A stretch of 64,000 bases of DNA from a bacterium A37T11 (GTDB taxonomy: Bacteria; Bacteroidota; Bacteroidia; Sphingobacteriales; Sphingobacteriaceae): positions 81,021 through 145,020 of the forward strand of contig FOBR01000014.1 in assembly GCA_900109895.1 (NCBI GenBank), in the 5' to 3' direction. Positions 36,036-45,523 of the stretch are shown one piece after another. The notes below the pieces were generated by a model. The model ran no database searches, had not been told where the DNA came from, and was given only the letters and a program-made list of their open reading frames with translations. A program made the translations under genes and the position numbers. Numbering within the stretch: position 1 is the first letter of the stretch; each line of letters begins with the position of its first letter.

Positions 36036-36491
36036 ATGAAATTAAGTGCCGGGATATTGCTTTACCGTAAAAGGCTGGGTTTTCTTGAATTTTTCCTGGT
36101 CCATCCCGGTGGGCCCTTTTTTGCTAAAAAAGATAAAGGCTGGTGGACCATCCCCAAAGGAGAGGTTATGGCTGCTGAAAGTGCTTATGAAGCTGCCCTG
36201 CGTGAGTTTGAGGAGGAAACGGGCCACCGTCCAATCGGAGAAATGCTTGAATTGGCCCCCATCACCCAAAAAGGAGGTAAAGAAGTGCGATGCTGGGCGG
36301 TGCAGGGTGACCTGAATATAGATACCTTTGTTAGCAATACCTTTAAATTGGAATGGCCTCCCAGATCGGGTATTATAAAATCTTTTCCCGAAGTAGACAA
36401 AGCTGGCTGGTTTGATTATCTGGAAGCTAAACAACTGATTAATGACCGGCAGGCAGCCTTTTTAGAAGAGGTTTTAGAAAAAGTGTTTTAA
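36036..36491 (+). CDS. NUDIX hydrolase
   Basis: 151 residues from ATG 36036; an upstream in-frame TTG at 36009 is a weaker start. Begins MKLSAGILLYRKRLG and contains the Nudix box at about 45-67, with the Gly of KGEV and the core REFEEETG. Ends in a Trp-rich segment (DKAGWFDYLEAKQLI). The set-up, with PKGE directly in front of the box and WWTIP, recalls Ap4A/diadenosine polyphosphate or (d)NTP hydrolases. Follows the DNA glycosylase on the same strand by 33 bases. Confidence 0.9.
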   Translation: MKLSAGILLYRKRLGFLEFFLVHPGGPFFAKKDKGWWTIPKGEVMAAESAYEAALREFEEETGHRPIGEMLELAPITQKGGKEVRCWAVQGDLNIDTFVSNTFKLEWPPRSGIIKSFPEVDKAGWFDYLEAKQLINDRQAAFLEEVLEKVF

Positions 36492-36533
36492 CACTCGCCT
36501 GCTATTTGGTACAGGCTTTGCTAGGGTGGGTGC

Positions 36534-37079
36534 ATGCAGAAAAATAGAAATATCATCGCCCCAATCCTTGCAATGGGATTGTTTATATTCATGGCAAATA
36601 GCACATTTGGCCAACAGCGCAATACAGAGATCAGTACGAAGAATACCTGGATCAAAGCCGGTATAGATGTAGGTTTGCCCATCGGCGACCTGGCTGACCG
36701 AAGTACGTTTACGTTAGGGGCTGAGGTTAAGGGTCAATTAATGTCTACTCCACACTGGGGTTTGGGCGTAACCTCGGGCTACACCCACTACTTCCCCAAA
36801 GATGAAAATGAAAATTTTGGTTCGGTGCCAGTAGGTATTTTTGCCCGTTACTATCCTAAAACTACCGGTTTCTTCTTGGGCGCAGATGGTGGTTACAGCT
36901 TTCAGACGGGCAGCCACATGAACTCTTCCGGTGGCTTTTATGTAAAGCCCCAGCTTGGTTACCACAATAAATTCTGGAACATATTTGGATTTTACAACAA
37001 CGTATTCCGAAGCGATGGTAAAGGTGGCAATATACAATATGCGGGTATTGGTACCACGTTTAATATTATGTTTGACTAA
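36534..37079 (+). CDS. Exported outer-membrane beta-barrel-like protein
   Basis: 181 residues. Signal peptide 1-27 (ANSTFGQ), then alternating amphipathic beta strands rich in Gly and aromatic residues ([45 protein letters not shown]) ending in FNIMFD. Fits a small eight-stranded beta-barrel (OMP_b-brl type). Overlaps the converging glutathione-peroxidase gene by four bases. Function unknown. Confidence 0.8.
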   Translation: MQKNRNIIAPILAMGLFIFMANSTFGQQRNTEISTKNTWIKAGIDVGLPIGDLADRSTFTLGAEVKGQLMSTPHWGLGVTSGYTHYFPKDENENFGSVPVGIFARYYPKTTGFFLGADGGYSFQTGSHMNSSGGFYVKPQLGYHNKFWNIFGFYNNVFRSDGKGGNIQYAGIGTTFNIMFD

Positions 37080-37558
37080 GAAAATAGTTTACTAAGATAG
37101 CGATCAATTTTGGCCGGGGTGGTAATGGGGCTAAAGCGTTTAATCGGGCTACCATTACTATCCAGCAGGAATTTGGTAAAATTCCACATAATCCTGCCAC
37201 CAAATATTCCAGGCAATTGCTTTTTCAAAAATTTGAAAAGCGGATGGGCATGTTCCCCGTTAACATCGATCTTTGAAAACATCGGGAAGGTAACACCGTA
37301 GTTAACCAGGCAACTTGCGGCGATGGAGGCTTCATCACCCGGCTCCTGGTTTCCAAATTGGTTGCATGGAAATCCAAGGATGACCAAACCCTGATCTTTA
37401 TATTTTTCATACAGTGCTTCCAAGCCTTCATATTGCGGCGTCAAACCGCATTTGCTGGCAGTATTAACTACCAATACGGTTTTGCCTATGTACGTATTCA
37501 TGGGTACTGTTTCTCCCTGCAAATTTTTGGCAGAGCATCTATAGAATGGTGCTATCAT
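37076..37558 (-). CDS. Glutathione peroxidase family thiol peroxidase
   Basis: 160 residues, no signal peptide. Peroxidatic Cys37 in [11 protein letters not shown], conserved Gln in [14 protein letters not shown] and Trp-Asn in [10 protein letters not shown] complete the Cys-type GPx active site. FPCNQF supplies the second cysteine that in such enzymes allows reduction by thioredoxin. Reduces hydrogen or lipid peroxides. Its stop overlaps the beta-barrel gene stop by four bases (convergent); it is divergent from the MtfA-like gene. Confidence 0.94.
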   Translation of the reverse strand: MIAPFYRCSAKNLQGETVPMNTYIGKTVLVVNTASKCGLTPQYEGLEALYEKYKDQGLVILGFPCNQFGNQEPGDEASIAASCLVNYGVTFPMFSKIDVNGEHAHPLFKFLKKQLPGIFGGRIMWNFTKFLLDSNGSPIKRFSPITTPAKIDRYLSKLFS

Positions 37559-37625
37559 TTCCCTAATAGTTTCAGGGATTAAAGTTAATCAATTTTGGTA
37601 TCTTCGCGTTATATAAACATGAAAA

Positions 37626-38402
37626 TTGATGTTAACAGTCATTTTAGGCATAATCATACTATTTGTTTTGGGTTATTTACTCGTAAAATTCCAAAACCCT
37701 GCAGTTAAAGCGGTCCCACCGGCTGATCTGCCGCAACTCTTGCAAACGCATGTCCGCTTTTATCAGCACTTGCCAGAGGTTGATAAAAAACGTTTTGTAA
37801 GCCGCGCGGCTGATTTCTTGTCTTACGTGCGGATTGAGGGGGTCGGTCTGAAGCCGGAACCTTTAGATAATGCATTGGTGGCTGCCAGTGCTATCATACC
37901 TATTTGGGCATTTGAGGGGTGGCGCTATCCAAACATCACCAATGTTATTTTATATCCGGACACGTTTAATAAAGATTTTCAGTTTGAGGGTGACGGGCGC
38001 AACACCTTGGGTATGGTGGGAACGGGCTATATGAATGGCCAGATGATCTTGTCGCAAAAGGGATTGCGAGATGGCTTTGCCCGCGATGACGGCAACAATA
38101 CGGGTATACATGAGTTTGTTCATCTGCTTGATAAGACGGACGGTGATACGGATGGACGGCCGGAATATTTATTGGATGAACATCACATTGCTCCCTGGAT
38201 ACGGCTGATGCACCGGGAAATGCAGCGCATCGCTGCCGGAAAATCAGATATTAATCCATACGGACTGACCAACGAGGCTGAGTTTTTTGCCGTAATTTCT
38301 GAATACTTCTTTGAAAAACCTGAAAAACTAAAAGAAAAACATCCGGAATTATACGGGTTACTGGAGGAAATGTTTATAAAAAAAACAACGGAACCACAAT
38401 AA
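37626..38402 (+). CDS. MtfA-family (M90) zinc metallopeptidase
   Basis: 258 residues. One N-terminal membrane helix (about 4-20), then the M90 domain: RVEGVGL-like start, LVAASAIIPIWAFEGWRYPN and the zinc motif HEFVHLLDKTDG (His, Glu, His), with a downstream Glu in NEAEFFAVISEYFFEKPEKL as third ligand. Enterobacterial MtfA controls the Mlc repressor; in Bacteroidota no Mlc link is known. Starts 68 bases from the divergent GPx gene. Confidence 0.9.
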   Translation: MMLTVILGIIILFVLGYLLVKFQNPAVKAVPPADLPQLLQTHVRFYQHLPEVDKKRFVSRAADFLSYVRIEGVGLKPEPLDNALVAASAIIPIWAFEGWRYPNITNVILYPDTFNKDFQFEGDGRNTLGMVGTGYMNGQMILSQKGLRDGFARDDGNNTGIHEFVHLLDKTDGDTDGRPEYLLDEHHIAPWIRLMHREMQRIAAGKSDINPYGLTNEAEFFAVISEYFFEKPEKLKEKHPELYGLLEEMFIKKTTEPQ

Positions 38403-38432
38403 ACGCTTATGCAGTTCCTTTTCATCCACCCA

Positions 38433-39512
38433 TCATCGTGTTATAGCAGGGATTGGTTGTTCAGTTATACTTGGTGTCTCTCGATCTATTACCGGCCATC
38501 CATCCTTCCAGGTCAAAGGGTCAAGCATCAGTACACGGCGGCTGGCTCCTGAAGGCAATTTACCCTGCTTTTTATCTATAGCGTGGTAAAGAAACCAATC
38601 ACTTCCGGCATCATCGGTGATGATCCGGGCATTATGGCCTGGTCCCACAAACGACTCATTACCCTGAAGCAACAACGTTCCCTTTCCCCGCTGTTGGATG
38701 TCCTCTCCATTTTTATCCAAATACGGACCTTCCAATTGTTTGGACCTGGCAACCAATACATGGTAAGTACTGGTCACGCCCTCACAACAACTGCCTTTTG
38801 AACCGAAGAAATAATAATAGCCTTCGCGCTGATGGATCATAACAGCCTCATAATCGCCGGCGGCAACCTTAAACTTCGTGGATAAATCCGGTACCCGGAG
38901 CCCATCATCCGAGAGAGCAACCCCATAGGTCCCTTGGTTAGATAAGTTGCTGAAACTGCCCCAAAATACATATTTCTTACCGTGATCCTCCAAATAAAAG
39001 GGATCAATGGAATTGGGTACCCCGATCTCATTGCTCAGAAATAATTTACCGTGATCGGTAAAGGGGCCTTCGGGCCGAGAGGAAGTTGCTACGCCAATGC
39101 CCGGGTCAGAATCACCCCAGGTAGAATACGCGTAATACAAATTATACTGTCCGTTTACTAACACAACATCAGGCGCCCAAATACCCCCTTGTTGTTTCCA
39201 GGAAGGTTTTGTATTGAACGCCTGTCCAACAACCTCCCAATTAACAAGGTCAGATGACCGTATTACCGGTACAAGCCTGCCGCCGTGCCCATCTCCCCAA
39301 TCATCTTCCGTTCCATACGCATAAAACATTCCGCTATTCGGGTCTCTTACAACACTTGGATCAGCCAGTACAGGTTCAAATACAGGATTGCGATAGGTTT
39401 TCGGTAGCGGTAATTCCGGACCAGGTTCAGGCTGCCCTGAAGAGGTCTTGCCGCAACTGATACATATCAAAAACAGCAGGGAGAACGGTGTGATCTTTTT
39501 AGTAGTTTGCAT
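38433..39512 (-). CDS. Glycoside hydrolase family 43 lipoprotein
   Basis: 359 residues. Lipobox LICISC gives an acylated Cys20; a Pro-rich linker follows. Five-bladed propeller of GH43: catalytic base Asp51 in LADPSVVRDP, pKa modulator Asp170 in SIDPFYLED, and general acid Glu222 in GDYEAVMIH. GH43 enzymes are alpha-L-arabinofuranosidases, endo-arabinanases or beta-xylosidases; the LADPSVVRD and GPGHNA parts resemble the arabinan-active groups, but the exact activity is not certain. Last gene of the PUL, its start overlapping the SusD stop by 14 bases. Confidence 0.92.
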   Translation of the reverse strand: MQTTKKITPFSLLFLICISCGKTSSGQPEPGPELPLPKTYRNPVFEPVLADPSVVRDPNSGMFYAYGTEDDWGDGHGGRLVPVIRSSDLVNWEVVGQAFNTKPSWKQQGGIWAPDVVLVNGQYNLYYAYSTWGDSDPGIGVATSSRPEGPFTDHGKLFLSNEIGVPNSIDPFYLEDHGKKYVFWGSFSNLSNQGTYGVALSDDGLRVPDLSTKFKVAAGDYEAVMIHQREGYYYFFGSKGSCCEGVTSTYHVLVARSKQLEGPYLDKNGEDIQQRGKGTLLLQGNESFVGPGHNARIITDDAGSDWFLYHAIDKKQGKLPSGASRRVLMLDPLTWKDGWPVIDRETPSITEQPIPAITR

Positions 39513-41046
39513 TTTGAGTCAAATTAGGATTAAGATCGATATCCTGTTGAGGTATGGGATAATATTCATGTTTCCCAATAATGAAATTTGTGAATTCAGG
39601 ATCATGGTCCTTGAGCTGTGGCCCCAGGTCGCCCCAACGAAGCAGGTCTGCCCAGCGCCATCCCTCACCAGATAACTCTGTAATTCGCTCATGTTTAATC
39701 TGGGACAGGAATGCTGGCTGGTCAAGAGCTGGTTTGGCCATTGTTAAAGGTGTCAAGCCAGCACGTTTCCGTACAAGATCTACAAACTCATAAGCCTCTG
39801 ACGTACGATTCAGGCCATTCAGGCACTCTGCATACATAAGTAGTACATCTGCATATCGTATCAGGCGGTAATTATTCGGAGAACGGAATCCCTCCTCATT
39901 TTTCCAGTCATCGTTCAGGAATTTACGGAACCATACGCCAGTTGCGTTCGGCCCACTCCCATAACGGCTGGCAAAACTTTGACCATATACCATGGTTGCC
40001 TGCGGCCCCCGCGAATCAGTTTGATCAAAAAGAAAAGAAGCACTTAGCCGGGGGTCACGTTGCCCGTCTGTCGTTTTTTCGACCAGAAACTCATCGATAA
40101 GCCATCGTCTGGCCGCCCCGTCACTAAAACCCACTCCCGGCGGCGCAAAAAATTGCGCAATGGATGAACCAGTGTTGTTCACCCTGGTTTCGTCGACATC
40201 GTCGTCAGTACTTTCAGCAAGGTTCTCATTAAACTGAATCTCAAATACAGATTCATTGTTATTTTCAGTTTTCACTGAAAAATTATCATGGTAATCAGGC
40301 CTTAAATGATAAATAGATTTCCCCTCACCCGTTACCAGCCATTCAAAGGCCGTAGCAGCTTCCTGATATTTTTTCTGTTGTAAAAAGGCCTTTCCCAATA
40401 AAGCATAGGCCGCTCCGCGGGTTACCCTACCCAGGTCATCACCACTATTTGATATGGGCAGGTCCGGAATAGCTTCATTTAAATCTTTTACCACTTGTGC
40501 ATAGGCCTCATCAGCACTAGCATTTGCTGGAGCATCATCTAATTTCGAAGGTTGCAACTGTAGCGGCGGACGGCCATAGTATAAGGTTAGGTTAAAATAA
40601 AAAAGGGCTCTCAGGAATTTGGCTTCAGCAATCACCCTGTTTTTTAATGTTTCATCCATATCAATGGAAGGCACATTAGCAATTACCTGATTAGCCCTAA
40701 ACACACCCACATACAATGTATTCCAGGTGCTAGCCGTCAAATCCTGATTATAGTTGGTTTGATTAAAACTAACAAGATTATTTAGCCCGCCGTCACCGCC
40801 AGCCCCGTAACCCTCATCCGATTTTAAAATTCCATGGTAATAAATCCATCTTGAATACAGCGCCGCAGTACGATAAAAAGTACTATACACCGCATTGACG
40901 CCTTTAACGGCATCCTCACTTGTCTTCCAAAAGTCAGCGATTTGCGGAGTATTGGGGCTGTACTCATCAAAATTCCTTTTACAGCCAGCGGCCAGTACCG
41001 CAGTCAGGAACATCCCTATTATTATCTTTTTCATGTTATCGTTCAA
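39499..41046 (-). CDS. RagB/SusD family glycan-binding lipoprotein of the GH43/GH5 PUL
   Basis: 515 residues. Lipoprotein signal with VLAAGC (Cys22; Met5 is an equally good start), then NFDEYSPNTPQIADFWKTSED, the usual SusD beginning. TPR-like helices include AEAKFLRALFYFNLTLYYGRP, and the C-terminal HERITELSGEGWRWADLLRWG block is the RagB signature. It pairs with the SusC gene 21 bases upstream and overlaps the GH43 gene. Binds the PUL's oligosaccharide at the surface. Confidence 0.94.
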   Translation of the reverse strand: MNDNMKKIIIGMFLTAVLAAGCKRNFDEYSPNTPQIADFWKTSEDAVKGVNAVYSTFYRTAALYSRWIYYHGILKSDEGYGAGGDGGLNNLVSFNQTNYNQDLTASTWNTLYVGVFRANQVIANVPSIDMDETLKNRVIAEAKFLRALFYFNLTLYYGRPPLQLQPSKLDDAPANASADEAYAQVVKDLNEAIPDLPISNSGDDLGRVTRGAAYALLGKAFLQQKKYQEAATAFEWLVTGEGKSIYHLRPDYHDNFSVKTENNNESVFEIQFNENLAESTDDDVDETRVNNTGSSIAQFFAPPGVGFSDGAARRWLIDEFLVEKTTDGQRDPRLSASFLFDQTDSRGPQATMVYGQSFASRYGSGPNATGVWFRKFLNDDWKNEEGFRSPNNYRLIRYADVLLMYAECLNGLNRTSEAYEFVDLVRKRAGLTPLTMAKPALDQPAFLSQIKHERITELSGEGWRWADLLRWGDLGPQLKDHDPEFTNFIIGKHEYYPIPQQDIDLNPNLTQNANY

Positions 41047-41067
41047 TTTGACAAGAATATCTTCTGC

Positions 41068-44000
41068 CTAAAATCCAAAATCAATACCGAAAGATACTAT
41101 TCTGGACGATGGATAATTGCCATTATCTACCCCTGGCTCCAAATTCACATTAGCCCCTACCACATCCGGATCAAGGCCGCTATAACCTGTAATGGTAAAC
41201 AAGTTTTGCGCGCTGACAAAAACCCGGGCATTTTTAAACCTGGCCTTATTCAGAAAGCTTTGCGGCAAATTATATCCCAATTCCAGGTTGCGCAACCGTA
41301 AAAAGGAACCGCTTTCCAGCCAGCGATCAGAATTGCCGCGGGCGTTGGAGGTGATCCCCCGGTCAGCAGGTGACCCACCAACGGCATAATTAACCCCCAT
41401 CCGGGGATCGTCCGTATTCCGGTTATCCGGGGTCCACGGGTTGAGGTCTTTCCGGTAATTTGAATAACCATAACTATCTATCTCCCTTAGCACATCATTG
41501 TAGAGCATCTGGCCAAAAGCACCATATAATTGAGCCGTAAGACTAAAACTTTTAAAAGATGCATTAAATTGCAAACCCGTGGTGAGTTTGGGCCAGGGCG
41601 AGCCAGCAAAAGCCCTATCCTTGTCGTTAATATCGTCATTGGTACCACCGTCTACCAAGTTCTTATACCGTATATCTCCCGGCTGTGCATAGGCGGCTTG
41701 GCTACCGCCGGCCGATACCTCCTCAGCATTCTGAAAAATACCGTCAGTAATCAGGACATAATATTCACCCACAGCCCGGCCAACCTGTGTACGAGTATTA
41801 CCAGAAGTAATGTATGACCGTGGGAGCCCGGTATCAGTGTCTATTCCCAGATTACCTAGTTTAAGCACCTTGTTTCTGATAACACTGACATTACCCGATA
41901 TATCCCATTTAAAATTGCCATTAGCAACAGGGTGGTAAGCCAAATCAAGTTCAATACCTTTGTTCTCAATAGATCCAATATTTACCAGCGGATCTCCCTG
42001 TAAATTTCCGAGATACCCTGGTAAAGGCTGGCCCACCAATACGTCCTTCGATACAGATCGGAATACATCAAACGCCAATGAAAAGCGATTATTAAACAGC
42101 GAAGCATCCAATCCAAGGTTCGTCGTTGCTTTTGATTCCCACTTGAGATCTTCATAAGCCAACTTGGCTTGCGTAGCACCTGAGAAAACAACCTGCTGAG
42201 GCCCCAAAACAACTCCTGGGGCCTGATTCAAATACCCAGTAAATTGGTAAGGTGTCAAATTAGCAGCCCCCAGCACCCCATACGATCCTCTGATCTTTAG
42301 ATCAGATACCCAGTCGGCCTTGAAGAAACTCTCCCGGCTCAGCCTCCAGGCCAAGGCGGCTGAAGGAAAATTTCCTACCCGGTGATCCGGCGAAAAACGG
42401 GAATCCTTATCTGACCGGAACGTCAGGGTAGCCAAATATTTATCATCATACGCATAATTAATACGCCCTAGATAAGAATCGATCAAGTATTTATCAATAC
42501 GGCCAGCAGACGTCATATCGCCTGTCGCTGAATTGATGGTTTCATAATATTCACCACCAAAATTTGCTAAATTATTCCTGCTTGCATAATTATTATCCGT
42601 CCGTGTAGTCTGCTGGGTATAACCAACCACACCATTTAAACGGTGTTTTCCAAATGTATAATCGTAGTTGAGCGTATGCTCAAACAAATAACTCAAAAAT
42701 TGAGAACGATCTTCATTAAGCTGGCTAACATCCGGAGACTGGTTCTGGTACCATGATCCATCCCTCCGGATCGTTTTAACCTTATCAAAACTATTTTCCA
42801 GGCCGGCATTCAGACGGTAATTGAGGCCATTGAATATTTTAAAATCCAAGTAGGCATTACCAAGCAACTTCACATAATTCCCATGGACGGAAGTAATGTT
42901 GGCCAGAGCAACCTGATTTCTGGAAAAGGTATTAACAGTGCCGTTTGAACCGTATCCCCACCCCCCCGGATTATCAGTGGTGACCAAGGCGTCACTCCTA
43001 ACAGGGATGATTGGCAGACTGGTCCACATATCATACCAGGGATTCCCTGCGAAATTACCACCTTGCATCGGATTATCCTTTGAAGAGCTGCTTACCGCAA
43101 AATTTTCCCCCACCTTCAGTCTGCCCTTAGTAGCTTCTGTATTGACGCGAAAAGACATGCGGTCAAAATCACGTGCAATCAACGTTCCTTTGTCTTTGAA
43201 ATATCCACCAGACAGTAAATAATTTGAGTTTTCTCCGCCGCCAGAGATCGAAGCGTTGTAATCCTGGACAATGCCTGTGCGCAACAACTCATCGGACCAG
43301 TCCGTATTTAGGCCACCATCATAGGCAGCTACTGCTGGTTGAGCAACAAACCCTCCTGCCGCATAAGCAGCCTTATTCATGGCCACATAAGCGGGCGCAT
43401 CCATCATATGATAACTTCCCGGAATGGTGGATAAGCTATATCTGGATGAAACAGCAATGGCAGCGACGCCGCCTTTTCCCTTTTTTGTCGTTATTATTAC
43501 GACCCCGTTGGCAGCCCTTGATCCATAAATAGCAGCAGCAGAAGCATCTTTCAACACCTGAATGCTGGCCACATCACTAGGATTGACCGTTGTATTGGCA
43601 TCGGCCAGCATACCGTCAATCACGTAAAGCGGATTTGCATTACCCGAAAACGTACTCAGCCCCCGAATATTTACAACGGCTTCCTGACCCGGAGCACCTC
43701 CATTGCGCACGGAAATGCCAGGTGACATTCCCTGCAAAGCCTCGGGCATCGAGCGGGCCACGATCTTTTGGGTATTTCCGGTATTAATTACGCCAGTAGC
43801 ACCCGTTAAATCTCTTTTCTTAACTGATTGATAGCCGATGACTACCACCTCATTCAATTCATTTTGTTCATCCTCTAAGGTCACATCAATCTTGGTTTGA
43901 CCATTTACCGGCACGGTCTTACTGGCTAGGCCTACTAGTGAGAACACTAATGTATCCGTTGCATCTACCCGCAAGCGGTATAATCCGTTGGCATCTGTAC

Positions 44001-44202
44001 TACTCCCTCCGGTATGCCCCTTTACTAGCACACTAACCCCCGGTAGGAGGTTACCTTTTGAATCAGTCACCTTTCCAGTAACCTGCAGTTGAACACCTGC
44101 GTGCAGATTGCCATCCCCCGGACCAGCCATGAGTATCCTGCTGCTGATCAACAGCAAAAATATGCAGGTTATTCCAATCGTAATTTGAAATATTTTCATC
44201 AT
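41068..44202 (-). CDS. SusC/RagA family TonB-linked outer-membrane transporter of the PUL
   Basis: 1044 residues. Long signal region (about 1-35), carboxypeptidase-regulatory-like domain (about 38-115: GKVTDSKGNLLPGVSVLVKG), plug (VVIGYQSVKKRDLTGATGV, VNIRGLSTFSGNANPLYVID, GSRAANGVVIITTKKG) and barrel ending VSFGIDFGF. Imports oligosaccharides released by surface enzymes. Second gene in the minus-strand PUL, 23 bases after the GH5-like gene and 21 before susD. Confidence 0.95.
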   Translation of the reverse strand: MMKIFQITIGITCIFLLLISSRILMAGPGDGNLHAGVQLQVTGKVTDSKGNLLPGVSVLVKGHTGGSSTDANGLYRLRVDATDTLVFSLVGLASKTVPVNGQTKIDVTLEDEQNELNEVVVIGYQSVKKRDLTGATGVINTGNTQKIVARSMPEALQGMSPGISVRNGGAPGQEAVVNIRGLSTFSGNANPLYVIDGMLADANTTVNPSDVASIQVLKDASAAAIYGSRAANGVVIITTKKGKGGVAAIAVSSRYSLSTIPGSYHMMDAPAYVAMNKAAYAAGGFVAQPAVAAYDGGLNTDWSDELLRTGIVQDYNASISGGGENSNYLLSGGYFKDKGTLIARDFDRMSFRVNTEATKGRLKVGENFAVSSSSKDNPMQGGNFAGNPWYDMWTSLPIIPVRSDALVTTDNPGGWGYGSNGTVNTFSRNQVALANITSVHGNYVKLLGNAYLDFKIFNGLNYRLNAGLENSFDKVKTIRRDGSWYQNQSPDVSQLNEDRSQFLSYLFEHTLNYDYTFGKHRLNGVVGYTQQTTRTDNNYASRNNLANFGGEYYETINSATGDMTSAGRIDKYLIDSYLGRINYAYDDKYLATLTFRSDKDSRFSPDHRVGNFPSAALAWRLSRESFFKADWVSDLKIRGSYGVLGAANLTPYQFTGYLNQAPGVVLGPQQVVFSGATQAKLAYEDLKWESKATTNLGLDASLFNNRFSLAFDVFRSVSKDVLVGQPLPGYLGNLQGDPLVNIGSIENKGIELDLAYHPVANGNFKWDISGNVSVIRNKVLKLGNLGIDTDTGLPRSYITSGNTRTQVGRAVGEYYVLITDGIFQNAEEVSAGGSQAAYAQPGDIRYKNLVDGGTNDDINDKDRAFAGSPWPKLTTGLQFNASFKSFSLTAQLYGAFGQMLYNDVLREIDSYGYSNYRKDLNPWTPDNRNTDDPRMGVNYAVGGSPADRGITSNARGNSDRWLESGSFLRLRNLELGYNLPQSFLNKARFKNARVFVSAQNLFTITGYSGLDPDVVGANVNLEPGVDNGNYPSSRIVSFGIDFGF

Positions 44203-44225
44203 TAATTTGATTAAGTACTACGCTT

Positions 44226-45356
44226 TCATTCAATGGATTGATTGTTGGTCATTTTCCGGATGAAATCAACCTCCTGCTGCCTATAGGGCGTACCGTCTCC
44301 CCTAAAAATATCATGAAACCATACCGGAGGTTCAGCTTCATAGGTCTTTGACCAACTGTCCCAGGGATAAATCGTTTGGCTTTTTCCACTTACAAAACCC
44401 CAATTGACCATGCCAACGTGATATTTTTTAGCAATGGGGAGAAAAGTTTCAAATGTGCTACCCTGGGGCCGTGCCATATATTCGGTACACAACAATGGCT
44501 TATTATAACGCTGCAATTGCCGGATGCGTTTTTCAAAATCAGCAGGCTTGTCATAATTATGGAAGCTGATGATATCCGACTCGCTAAGCTGTAATTTTTC
44601 TATGGGCTTAAGCGTGGAATCAGAGGACCAGTCTCCGGCCCAGATTCCAGAGGTGAGCGGCTGCGAGGGATTTACTTCACGCGCCCATGCAAATGTCTTT
44701 TTTAGAAGGGGCAGTACATAGTCAACCTTGTTGGGAAGCTCCTGCTTTCCATAGGAAGACCCATTTGTATTGTCCGGTTCGTTCCACACATCCCAGCCCA
44801 GGATTCGGTCATCAGTAGCGAAATGACCAACCACGCCTTTCACATAATGCTCCAACCTGCTATATTGTGAACTATCTTTTAAGGCAACAATCCCTGGACT
44901 TTGTACCCAGCCAGAATTGTGGACATGAGGTTTAGGAGCCCGCTGTTTTCCGGCTTTTGGGAATGGGTCCCAGCAGGAATCAAAAATCACGAACAGGGGA
45001 CGGATACCATTGGCCGATGCAATTTGAAGAAAGGTATCCATACGCTTCAGGAACCCGGTGGTATCCTGCCCATAGGCCAGGTCGTGTAAGTATACCCGCA
45101 TGGTGTTCATACCCAAAGACCTTGCCCAACCCAATTCTTTGCGGATAGAGACTGTATCAAAGGTCTCCGCCTGCCACATTTCCAGTTGATTAATGGCCGA
45201 AGCGGGATTGTAATTGGCCCCTACCAACCAAGGTTGTTTCTTGTACCATGACTGCGCCTGTTCGGCAGTCCAAATGTCCCGTGGCTGTCCATAACAGCTA
45301 AGAAAGCTCATTAAGCCAATAAAAAATACAAATTTTGCTATTCTGAGTGAATACAT
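44226..45356 (-). CDS. Cellulase-family (GH5-like) glycoside hydrolase lipoprotein
   Basis: 376 residues. Lipobox MSFLSC (Cys21). TIM-barrel clan-A features: GMNTMRVYLHD, acid/base Glu193 in DVWNEPDN, and nucleophile Glu292 in LLCTEYMARP. Similar proteins in Bacteroidota PULs are annotated as cellulase-family or 1,4-beta-xylanase; I cannot fix the family number beyond GH5-like. First gene of the minus-strand PUL and divergent from the sensor kinase. Together with a GH43 it suggests an arabinose-containing plant glycan, possibly arabinoxylan or arabinan; this is inference. Confidence 0.85.
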   Translation of the reverse strand: MYSLRIAKFVFFIGLMSFLSCYGQPRDIWTAEQAQSWYKKQPWLVGANYNPASAINQLEMWQAETFDTVSIRKELGWARSLGMNTMRVYLHDLAYGQDTTGFLKRMDTFLQIASANGIRPLFVIFDSCWDPFPKAGKQRAPKPHVHNSGWVQSPGIVALKDSSQYSRLEHYVKGVVGHFATDDRILGWDVWNEPDNTNGSSYGKQELPNKVDYVLPLLKKTFAWAREVNPSQPLTSGIWAGDWSSDSTLKPIEKLQLSESDIISFHNYDKPADFEKRIRQLQRYNKPLLCTEYMARPQGSTFETFLPIAKKYHVGMVNWGFVSGKSQTIYPWDSWSKTYEAEPPVWFHDIFRGDGTPYRQQEVDFIRKMTNNQSIE

Positions 45357-45492
45357 AGATTTATAATTTATAATAATCGTTTACTTGGTTTTATAAATGC
45401 AAAGTTCGACATTCCATTTTTTACAAATCCTATCCGAATGATTCAATTATTCTTTAATTTGTCTCAAAAAATGATTTTTCATCAATTCTGGT

Positions 45493-45500
45493 TACTTTTG
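45493..45500 (+). promoter_or_regulatory. -7 box for the PUL sensor kinase
   Basis: TACTTTTG fits TAnnTTTG and ends 23 bases before the TTG start at 45524, which supports use of that unusual start. No clear -33 element at the usual distance. Confidence 0.4.
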
Positions 45501-45523
45501 GTTTATTATAATCCTGTTGCATT

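Noticed and set aside
41530..43787. Several plus-strand frames of 60-100 codons inside the PUL susC
   Set aside because: All are complementary to a well-conserved SusC reading frame and show no family motifs.
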